Positions 1 through 5,212 of a DNA stretch of 8,271 nt are shown here, piece by piece; the stretch's first letter is position 1, and each line of letters begins with the position of its first letter. The stretch covers positions 56,341-64,611 of the forward strand of contig DAGU01000089.1 of assembly GCA_002498285.1 (NCBI GenBank). The letters run 5' to 3'. The notes under the pieces are model-generated. The model had not been told where the DNA came from, made no database searches, and saw only the letters and a list, made by a program, of their open reading frames with translations. A program made the position numbers and the translations under genes. This stretch comes from Methanomassiliicoccus sp. UBA386 (GTDB lineage Archaea > Thermoplasmatota > Thermoplasmata > Methanomassiliicoccales > Methanomassiliicoccaceae).

Positions 1-1482
1 GATGCGGCCGACCGCTCCGGAACGAACGTCCAGGTGGCCGGGGTGGACGAGGGGGACATGGTCAAGACCGACGGCCAGCACATCTACATCTCCGACGGCC
101 TGGCGGTCCACATCGTCCGGGCCGGCGCCGATGGGCTGCAAAACGTCTCGACGATCTCCCCGGAGGGCGGATGGTACATCGGGGCGCTGTACCTGGAGGG
201 CGGCACGCTGATCGTGGTCCGCTCTCACCAGACGTCCCATGTCATGGATGCCATGCAGGCGCCGCCGGCGGAGGAGAGCACCATACTGTCCTCGTACGAC
301 GTCTCCGATCCGACCCGCCCAGTCCTGACGCACGAGGTCGGCGCGTCCGGCTGGTATGCCGGCTCCCGGATGGCCGGTGGGACCGTCTACGCTGTGGTCC
401 AAAAGAACGTCTGGATGGACGGCAGGGTGACGCCCCCGGTGCTGACCCGGGACGGCAGGGCGGAGGCGGTGAAGGCGACCGAGGTGATGCACGATCCCTC
501 GGTCCGGGAGGCGTCGAGCTTCATCAGCCTGCTGGCCTTTAACATCGCCTCGGGGGAGAGCACCTGCCTGACCGCGGCCGCCCCCGCGTCATCGGTCATG
601 CACATGTCCCCGACGTCCCTCTACCTGACGATGGCCGACGTGCCGCGGAGCGGCGCCAAGGGCGCGGCGACGGCCATCTACCGCTTCGATGTGGACGGCC
701 TGAACGCCACCCTGGCGGCGAGAGGCTCCGTGGACGGGTACCTGATCTCGCAGTTCTGCATGGACGAGCGCGGCGGCCATCTCCGCGTGGCCTCGACCTC
801 CGGATGGAGCTCCCCGTACACCGCCGTCACGGTGCTGGACAGGGAGCTCAAGGAGGTCGGAAAGCTGGACAACATCGCTCCCGGCGAATCCCTGTACTCC
901 TGCCGGTTCATGGGCGACCGCCTGTACCTGGTGACGGCCATACGGGTCGATCCCCTGTTCGTGGTCGACCTCAGCGATCCCACCTCGCCCTCGCTGCGCG
1001 GCCAGCTGAAGGTCCCCGGGATCTCCACGTACCTGCAGATGACCTCCCACGGCCTGCTGGGGATCGGAGCGGAGAACGGCACCCTCAAGGTGTCGCTGTT
1101 CGATGTGACGGGCGACTCCCCGCTGGAGATCGACACCTATCGGTTCGACGGCGCCGCGTACTCGGAGGGGCAGTGGGACCACCATGCGGTGCTGTGGGAC
1201 GAGCGGTACGGCCTGCTGTCCCTCCCGGTCCAGCGGTGGTCCGGCGATGGATGGTATCGGCCCAGCTCATCGTTGGCCGTGCTGTCCGTCGCCGGCGGCA
1301 TCGAGCTGGCCGGCGAGATCGTCCATGAGGGCGCGTCGGTGCAGAGGGCGCTGTACATCGGCGACGTCCTGTACTCGATATCGACCACTATGGTGAAGGC
1401 GAGTTCGCTGCCGGACCTCTCGGAGGAGGGCAGCCTGACCTACCGGACGGCTCCGCCCGGCTGGTACGAGGCGGCGCGCTGA
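1..1482 (+). CDS. Secreted beta-propeller domain protein (COG4880/PF09826-like), 5' end missing
   Basis: The frame is open from base 1 to a TGA at 1480-1482, giving 493 residues, and the true start lies upstream of the window. The GTG at 34 is in frame but is not taken as the start, because the residues before it (TNVQVAGVDEGDMVKTDG, including sequence upstream of the GTG) match the conserved entry to the family's C-terminal propeller. Repeated blade-like units are visible, such as VVDLSDPTSP near residues 320-329 and the 'YDVSDPTRPVL' unit near 97-107, in which a property is reported and then compared. Members are usually extracytoplasmic proteins of unknown function in archaea and some bacteria. 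The export signal expected at the N-terminus cannot be seen here, and the C-terminus (TAPPGWYEAAR) has no membrane anchor. One base separates its stop from the next ATG, so it is probably co-transcribed with the membrane-bound regulator. Family assignment is confident; function is not known. Confidence 0.85.
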   Translation, partial: DAADRSGTNVQVAGVDEGDMVKTDGQHIYISDGLAVHIVRAGADGLQNVSTISPEGGWYIGALYLEGGTLIVVRSHQTSHVMDAMQAPPAEESTILSSYDVSDPTRPVLTHEVGASGWYAGSRMAGGTVYAVVQKNVWMDGRVTPPVLTRDGRAEAVKATEVMHDPSVREASSFISLLAFNIASGESTCLTAAAPASSVMHMSPTSLYLTMADVPRSGAKGAATAIYRFDVDGLNATLAARGSVDGYLISQFCMDERGGHLRVASTSGWSSPYTAVTVLDRELKEVGKLDNIAPGESLYSCRFMGDRLYLVTAIRVDPLFVVDLSDPTSPSLRGQLKVPGISTYLQMTSHGLLGIGAENGTLKVSLFDVTGDSPLEIDTYRFDGAAYSEGQWDHHAVLWDERYGLLSLPVQRWSGDGWYRPSSSLAVLSVAGGIELAGEIVHEGASVQRALYIGDVLYSISTTMVKASSLPDLSEEGSLTYRTAPPGWYEAAR

Positions 1483-1483
1483 G

Positions 1484-2101
1484 ATGCAAGCTTTGAAGTT
1501 GCCCGACCGCCTGCTCCTGAAAGGAGGCGGGAGAACGAAGGTGGAGCTGGACAGGCGGGCATTGTTCGCGCTGGCATCGGACACCCGTCTGGACATCCTC
1601 AGATCGCTCCGGACCAACAGGCGCACGGTGTCGCAGCTGGCCGACCTGCTGGGCATCGACAAGGCGGCGGTCCACCGCCACCTCAAGAAGCTAGAGGAGG
1701 GCGGCCTGGTGGCCCGGACGGAGGACCACGGCTTCGTCTACTACGGCCTGACGTGGAAGGCCCGCAGCATGCTGTCCCCGGACGACAACACCCGCATCGT
1801 GCTGCTGTTGACCTGCTCCCTCATCTGCCTGGTGGGGCTGGCCGCCGTCCTGGCGACGGCCGGCGGGGCCGTGGAGCAGCTCGCCGCCGACGGGACGGAG
1901 GCGCAGTACTCCGAGCCAAGCTTGTCGCCGCCCCAGCCCTGGAGCTGGGTCCTGCCGTCCTCCGTGCTGGGCCTCGCCGCCTTCGCTCTCACGTACGCGG
2001 CGCTCCTGCACCTAAGGCGGCCGAGGCAGCGGGGCGGCGAGGACACGGAAGGGCCGTCCACCGGGGCGCCGGACGATCAGCCGCCGTCCGCCAACATATA
2101 A
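1484..2101 (+). CDS. Membrane-anchored winged-helix (ArsR-like) transcriptional regulator
   Basis: A 205-residue protein with an N-terminal winged helix at about residues 22-95. 'LASDTRLDILRSL' is the classic ArsR-type first helix, and residues 48-72 form the helix-turn-helix, with the likely recognition helix KAAVHRHLKKLEE. Two hydrophobic stretches follow: about 104-126 (RIVLLLTCSLICLVGLAAVL) and about 155-177 (WVLPSSVLGLAAFALTYAAL). They are joined by an acidic, proline-containing loop of about 28 residues and followed by a charged, disordered tail. The DNA-binding domain should face the cytoplasm, which puts the loop outside. The ATG at 1484 is chosen because it follows the propeller gene's TGA by one base and keeps the basic N-terminal segment. 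A GTG at 1541 is an alternative start just before the fold. Such proteins can act as one-component membrane sensors; the signal is unknown, and a link to the propeller protein is inferred from adjacency only. Confidence 0.85.
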   Translation: MQALKLPDRLLLKGGGRTKVELDRRALFALASDTRLDILRSLRTNRRTVSQLADLLGIDKAAVHRHLKKLEEGGLVARTEDHGFVYYGLTWKARSMLSPDDNTRIVLLLTCSLICLVGLAAVLATAGGAVEQLAADGTEAQYSEPSLSPPQPWSWVLPSSVLGLAAFALTYAALLHLRRPRQRGGEDTEGPSTGAPDDQPPSANI

Positions 2102-2104
2102 TAA
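2092..2104 (+). promoter_or_regulatory. Candidate TATA box for the beta-barrel gene at 2137
   Basis: The AT-only run CATATAATAA stands out in otherwise GC-rich sequence at the very end of the regulator gene, overlapping its TAA stop. It lies about 35-45 bases before the ATG at 2137, which would place transcription start near 2125, just before the ribosome-binding site GGGAGAG at 2127-2133. This is a pattern match only. Confidence 0.4.
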
Positions 2105-2136
2105 GATGCCCTGCCAAATCGATATCGGGAGAGATA

Positions 2137-2625
2137 ATGGTCAACGCGGAGAGCACCATAAACCGGCTGATCGGGGAATGGCGGGTCAGCATGAAGTTCA
2201 GCATGGAGGGCGGCAGCGTCGCCAAGGGCCGGGGGACGGCCATCGGGCGCTCCATCGCGCTTGGGAGGGGAGTGCAGTTCGTCCTCAAGGGCGTTCTGGA
2301 AGGCATAGGGACGTACGAGGACAATAGCCTCGTAGCATACGATCCGGAGGAGGATGAGATATGCCTGTTCACCGTCACCTCCATGGGCATGGTGCACTCC
2401 CGCGCCGGCCGCTATGACGGGGGCGACACCCTGGTCATGCGGTGGAGCGGACGCATCCGCGGGAGGCCGGCGGAGGAGGAGATAACGGTCAGCCTGTTCT
2501 CCGAGGACGAGTTCGCCATCCGCCAGGTGGAGCGGGTGGACGGAAGGATCACCACCATCGGCGAGTACCAGTACCAGAGGAGCGGCCGCGGGGTGCTGGA
2601 GGAACCGGTCCCGACGTTCGCGTGA
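2137..2625 (+). CDS. DUF1579-like (lipocalin-type beta-barrel) hypothetical protein
   Basis: A 162-residue soluble protein. The ATG at 2137 is chosen because GGGAGAG lies just upstream at 2127-2133 and because codons further upstream in this frame only shadow the regulator gene. It opens with STINRLIGEWRVSMKFSMEGG, then an alternating hydrophobic/polar pattern with GIGTYEDNSLVAYDPEEDE (residues 56-74), FTVTSMGMVHSRAGRYDGGD (78-97) and closing strands to GEYQYQR (142-148). The order 'L-x-GEW ... G-x-G-x-Y ... YD ... G-x-YD ... Y-x-R' resembles DUF1579 and related small ligand-binding barrels, which often measure 150-180 residues. No signal peptide or membrane segment is seen. The family assignment is by eye and tentative; no ligand or catalytic role can be proposed. 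It ends 68 bases before the convergent HEPN gene. Confidence 0.7.
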   Translation: MVNAESTINRLIGEWRVSMKFSMEGGSVAKGRGTAIGRSIALGRGVQFVLKGVLEGIGTYEDNSLVAYDPEEDEICLFTVTSMGMVHSRAGRYDGGDTLVMRWSGRIRGRPAEEEITVSLFSEDEFAIRQVERVDGRITTIGEYQYQRSGRGVLEEPVPTFA

Positions 2626-2647
2626 TGCGGCGAACGTCCAGGGGGCC

Positions 2648-2670
2648 CCGGTCCTGAAGGAAAGGGCCGG
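2648..2670. terminator. Hairpin between convergent genes, possible terminator
   Basis: CCGGTCCT at 2648-2655 pairs with AGGGCCGG at 2663-2670 (eight pairs, one of them G-U) around a seven-base loop. It is the only clear structure in the 68 bases between the plus-strand beta-barrel gene and the minus-strand cassette. No T-run follows on either strand, and archaeal termination depends mostly on T-rich tracts, so the terminator role is weakly supported. Confidence 0.25.
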
Positions 2671-2693
2671 CCTGTGAGCGGCGTACGCCCTTG

Positions 2694-3005
2694 CTATAGC
2701 TGTCCCATCAATTTCCTGGCTGACCTCAGGGCATTCTCATGGATCGTTCGCAGTTCGGGTACAGAATCATCATAATCACACATTTTTCTCCAGACATGAA
2801 GCCTACCAAGGGTGTTGGCGGCATTTGCCAGGCGAGCCTTTTTGAGATGGTCCCTGATCATACTGTGGTCCTTGGAGGTATGCGTTATCAGATATCCATA
2901 GTCTCTTGATGCCCTGTCCATGACCACATGGAATGTTGCATAGTACACGCGGCTGACTGCGCTCCTCCTCATGGCCTCCTCAGGCAGATCTGGGCAATCG
3001 ATCAT
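2694..3005 (-). CDS. HEPN domain protein (UPF0332/PF05168-like), start uncertain
   Basis: From the only in-frame ATG (3003-3005) this is 103 residues. It carries RRSAVSRVYYATFHVV (residues 13-28), the SR-x-YYA-x-FH signature of UPF0332-type HEPN proteins, and the later WRKMCDYDD (72-80), equivalent to the usual R-x-x-ADYD. HEPN proteins are small all-helical proteins, often RNase toxins or partners of nucleotidyltransferases in toxin-antitoxin and defence modules. R19-x6-H26 fits the loose R-x(4-6)-H spacing, but whether it is catalytic in this subfamily is unclear. The frame stays open upstream to 3077 and encodes SFDWSDYLELAER just before the Met, which is the usual first helix of the family, so the real protein is probably about 117-118 residues. 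A strong ribosome-binding site at 3052-3058 also points to a start near 3045-3050, where only ATC codons occur. Third gene of a minus-strand cassette. No nucleotidyltransferase partner is present. Confidence 0.85.
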   Translation of the reverse strand: MIDCPDLPEEAMRRSAVSRVYYATFHVVMDRASRDYGYLITHTSKDHSMIRDHLKKARLANAANTLGRLHVWRKMCDYDDSVPELRTIHENALRSARKLMGQL

Positions 3006-3051
3006 GCGCTCTGCCAGCTCAAGATAATCTGACCAGTCGAAGCTGATGATC

Positions 3052-3058
3052 TCACCTC
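3052..3058 (-). promoter_or_regulatory. Strong ribosome-binding site placed for the HEPN gene
   Basis: On the minus strand GAGGTGA is a long match to the anti-Shine-Dalgarno sequence, and it contains the TGA stop of the 182-residue gene. The start it would serve lies a few bases downstream at 3045-3050, where the HEPN frame reads ATC ATC. The ATG at 3005 is far too distant (about 46 bases). This suggests stop-and-reinitiate coupling of the two genes. Confidence 0.5.
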
Positions 3059-3600
3059 GGCGGTGAAAAATCAGTTGTTATCAGGACCCACCCATCTCTT
3101 ACGGACAACGGTTCTTCGAATGACGATACGATGGAATCGATCTGGTCCAATATGTTCTCGGGGTAGCTTGCCATCCTGATGGTGAACATTAGGAACTCAT
3201 CATCAGCATCGGGGTCTTGGAACACTTCCAATGATATCTGCGCCTCGCCCCTGAAATGCGCCATCAAGGCTTCGCCCATGGGCAAGAGCATCCCTGTCAT
3301 ATCGCTGTATATGACCAGATACTCCCGCACCCTGCCTGGATCGCTGATCACTACTCCCATGCGCGCTACGGACCAAAGTGTGGTCTCAATGGACGAGACT
3401 ATACTGAGTTCCTTGGACCCTTTAAGGCCCTCATTAGCATCGCGAAGCCAGGCTAGCACACTCAGGACCTCGAATGAACTACGTTCCCCCCTCAACTTAG
3501 TGTTTGCCTCTTCTACCAAAGCATCCCTGTATGGTTCATCAAAAACGGTCCATTGACCAGACCAGCAGTTTGACCTGGATGATCTGTTGTAGTTATACAT
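3052..3600 (-). CDS. Uncharacterised protein of the TIGR04255-HEPN cassette
   Basis: A 182-residue soluble protein of no named family that I can assign. The ATG at 3598-3600 follows the TIGR04255 stop codon by one base, and GAGGGG about six bases upstream is a good ribosome-binding site. Visible traits are a helical first half (residues 22-85), a central strand-rich segment EYLVIYSDMTG (93-103), then ISLEVFQDPDADDEFLMFTI (122-141), rich in acidic residues. It ends with the notable GWVLITTDFSPPR. The acidic 'DPDADDEF' stretch and the terminal TTDF-x-PPR look like conserved family signatures, from memory of similar proteins next to TIGR04255 genes. No membrane segment, helix-turn-helix or nucleotide-binding loop is apparent. 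Its place between the other two genes suggests it works with them, perhaps as an adaptor or antitoxin component, but that is speculation. Confidence 0.8.
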   Translation of the reverse strand: MYNYNRSSRSNCWSGQWTVFDEPYRDALVEEANTKLRGERSSFEVLSVLAWLRDANEGLKGSKELSIVSSIETTLWSVARMGVVISDPGRVREYLVIYSDMTGMLLPMGEALMAHFRGEAQISLEVFQDPDADDEFLMFTIRMASYPENILDQIDSIVSSFEEPLSVRDGWVLITTDFSPPR

Positions 3601-3601
3601 G

Positions 3602-4339
3602 CTAATCCCCTCGGAACGTCGCTTTCATCCTTTCAGTGAGGCTATCTTCAAATAGCTGTCCGATACGCCCGTGAGCCGCCTCGATCCAGTCATCGAGGTC
3701 CTCGACCGGCAGAGCATTTGGGCGGGCCAGGAAGTAGTCGAGGTCGAGGATGAATGCATCATTATGGGGGTCATTCGGCAAAGTCTTCATCAACTGGACC
3801 CTGCAGACATCGCGTTTATCCTGATACGGGATCTCTACTCCGATCATGAAGCTGGCGGGTCCGCTATGCGTCATGATCTTGCCCATATGCGGCCTAAACT
3901 CAAAATAGTCTTCAAGGCCCCCAGCATTATGGGGGACCTCTAGCCTATTGATATACCTCAGGCCGACCCTTAATAAGGACGAGATCTCCACCACCTGTGA
4001 CAAATTGTTGAAAACCGCCCTTATTTGTGGCATTAACCTTTCCCAGGATGTATAAGGTCGCAGTCTGCTTATCGCCATGCCCCTCTCTTCCAGGATAACG
4101 ACCGACTTCCGGTCCGGGGAGGAAAACTTGATCCTTTCAATCCCTCGCAGTTCAGGCAGCGAGCCTGGTTTTACAGGTAACGATATCTCTCTGCCTTGCA
4201 AGACCTCCTTGAACGGGTAATCAGCCTTGATCCTCTCGTAGAACGCCCCGGGGACCGTCATATCCCAATTGACTGTCAGAGGCAGGTTGATCGCGCAAAC
4301 CGCCTCTTCAATAGGAGCTAATGGATATGCTTTCGTCAT
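3602..4339 (-). CDS. TIGR04255 family protein
   Basis: A 245-residue protein, the usual size for this sporadically distributed family of unknown function. Signatures are the N-terminal YPLAPIEEAVCAINLP (residues 5-20, the 'PI-x-EA' opening), the RGMAISRLRPYTSWE segment (86-100), and LLRVGLRYINRLEVP (122-136), the family hallmark. It closes with LDLDYFL (199-205) and the helix AAHGRIGQLFEDSLTERMK (221-239). The ATG at 4337-4339 is the first in frame after a TGA at 4352-4354, and only a weak ribosome-binding site precedes it. It is the first gene of a minus-strand cassette, followed after one base by the 182-residue gene. The family has a patchy distribution, which suits horizontally moved modules. 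No catalytic motif can be named. The family call is confident; any role in defence is inference from the HEPN neighbour. Confidence 0.88.
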   Translation of the reverse strand: MTKAYPLAPIEEAVCAINLPLTVNWDMTVPGAFYERIKADYPFKEVLQGREISLPVKPGSLPELRGIERIKFSSPDRKSVVILEERGMAISRLRPYTSWERLMPQIRAVFNNLSQVVEISSLLRVGLRYINRLEVPHNAGGLEDYFEFRPHMGKIMTHSGPASFMIGVEIPYQDKRDVCRVQLMKTLPNDPHNDAFILDLDYFLARPNALPVEDLDDWIEAAHGRIGQLFEDSLTERMKATFRGD

Positions 4340-4393
4340 GGTAGCACGCCTTCATTTAATTCTACAGAAGGACCTATAGAATTTGACTACCCT

Positions 4394-4403
4394 GATATTT
4401 ATC
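4394..4403 (-). promoter_or_regulatory. TATA-like box of the TIGR04255-HEPN cassette
   Basis: GATAAATATC on the minus strand (itself palindromic) is the best TATA-like element upstream of the cassette. It would place transcription start about 25 bases downstream near 4370, leaving a short leader of roughly 30 bases before the ATG at 4339. One promoter would serve all three genes. Confidence 0.5.
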
Positions 4404-4421
4404 AAATGTGAAATACATTTG
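4403..4421. promoter_or_regulatory. Perfect inverted repeat at the cassette promoter, putative operator
   Basis: CAAATGT (4403-4409), a five-base spacer GAAAT, and ACATTTG (4415-4421) form a perfect 7-5-7 palindrome. It abuts the TATA-like box on its upstream side, where the TFB-recognition element would lie, so a dimeric protein bound here should block initiation. None of the three cassette proteins shows an obvious DNA-binding domain, so the regulator is unknown. Confidence 0.45.
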
Positions 4422-4540
4422 CAAGATCACGGTCGACCGGCCATAATTCTAAGATTCTCGGAGCCCTCTTGCCTCGCCTAGGTCGGTCAAGCTGGAAAAG
4501 GGCGGGTACGGGTAAGCGCTATAAACGAGCGCGATTTCCG

Positions 4541-5023
4541 CTCTTATACCTTGATCGTAATCTAACTGAGGGTCGTTATCCTGTCGTCCCCCCGGCGCAG
4601 ATCGCCCCATGGAACTGATGGCAGCATTTGATCCCTGCCTTCCACAGGGCCCTGCGGGCTATGCCCAACGGTCGCACTGTCCCGCGATGGTCCATGTCAT
4701 CGCAGGGAGGAACGGTGTCACAACCTTTCTCGTCCAACGTGGGCCACACAGTCTTCCTCGATGCCGCCGATGGCATGGACAGCATCGATGGCGTGATGCC
4801 CGACCTACGCCATCACGGTCGCGCCCTGGTGGTGATGGGGCGGCACTGATGCACATTAGCGCCGGGCCTCATGCTGGCCGACCGCAGGGTACCTTATATC
4901 ATTCCCTCGCTCATGGGGAGGGAGAATGACATTGTGGCAATGAACAGGGGCCGTCTCGTCAATGTGCCAGAGGCCGCATGGGGTGATCCGTCCCCTACGC
5001 TGAGGAGTCTTCGCCAGCGCTGA
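4541..5023 (+). pseudogene. Possible decayed zinc-type alcohol dehydrogenase (MDR) remnant
   Basis: One plus-strand frame, broken by stops at 4616-4618 and 4847-4849 and ending at 5021-5023, contains pieces in the order expected of a medium-chain dehydrogenase. GRYPVVPPAQIA (4571-4606) recalls the 'YP-x-VPGHE-x-x-G' segment. TVFLDAADGMDSIDGVMPDL and HHGRALVVMG (to about 4840) recall the end of the NAD-binding fold ('DVVLD ... LRPGGRLVVVG'). VPYIIPSLMGRENDI (about 4889-4930) recalls the following 'x-x-GS-x-x-G-x-x-x-D-x-x' segment. The middle of the family, including the zinc-ligand lobe and the glycine-rich loop, is absent. Each resemblance alone is weak and the reading is by eye; the stretch could also be noncoding leader sequence. 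Confidence 0.25.
4893..4900 (+). promoter_or_regulatory. TATA-like box, possible distal promoter of the methyltransferase gene
   Basis: CTTATATC is close to the archaeal TATA consensus. Transcription would start near 4922, about 290 bases before the methyltransferase ATG. Immediately downstream is a purine-rich GGGGAGGGAGA run followed by ATG at 4926, a five-codon frame ending in TGA at 4941-4943. No comparably good TATA element is seen nearer the gene. Confidence 0.3.
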
Positions 5024-5212
5024 CGTTCCCCACTCCTGCCTCGCGTTCTAGTCCGAGACGATGGGGAGGGGACCTTTCTTGGTCGAAGCGAAAGGGATGC
5101 AACGAGGACGACCTCCACATCGTTCCCGCCGGCGACCGCCCCGGGAAGCCCGTCCTGAGGCCGTGCCGCCTTCGAGGAACCTTCAAGTCCCTTGCGCTCT
5201 CAATAGTACGGC

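Larger units (their letters stand above)
4440..5212. other. Long stretch without an intact gene
   Basis: Between the cassette promoter and the methyltransferase gene no convincing intact coding region is seen on either strand. The short frames here have unremarkable composition, and none begins with both a good ribosome-binding site and a family signature. What it does hold is a possibly decayed dehydrogenase frame (4541-5023), TATA-like runs at 4518-4526 (GCTATAAAC), 4543-4550 (CTTATACC) and 4893-4900 (CTTATATC), a small hairpin (GAGCG/CGCTC, 4527-4543) and a nested inverted repeat at 5027-5067. Confidence 0.5.

Noticed and set aside
34..36. GTG at 34 as the start of the propeller gene
   Set aside because: The conserved propeller entry motif starts before it and the frame is open to base 1, so the gene is cut by the window edge.
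1753..2136. Upstream extension of the beta-barrel protein frame to an ATG at 1753
   Set aside because: This stretch overlaps the regulator gene in another frame and is Arg/Gly/Ala-rich shadow sequence; the ATG at 2137 has a ribosome-binding site.
3052..3077. Fusion of the 182-residue protein to HEPN by a frameshift at the T5 run (3066-3070)
   Set aside because: The upstream protein ends in what looks like its natural family terminus (TTDFSPPR), and the stop sits inside a good ribosome-binding site, so reinitiation explains the junction better.
3179..3556. Plus-strand open frame of 125 codons inside the cassette
   Set aside because: It is antisense to the 182-residue gene, with no domain signature and no ribosome-binding site.
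4430..4439. Ten-base perfect palindrome CGGTCGACCG upstream of the cassette
   Set aside because: It is short, GC-rich and farther from the promoter than the 7-5-7 repeat; such a palindrome is expected by chance in this composition.
2693..4523. GCTATA at 2693-2698 and 4518-4523 as direct repeats bounding the cassette
   Set aside because: A six-base match over this distance is expected by chance, and the right copy lies well outside the GC change.
4440..5212. tRNA, CRISPR array or insertion-sequence remnant in the gap
   Set aside because: No cloverleaf, regularly spaced repeats, terminal inverted repeats or transposase motifs were found on either strand.
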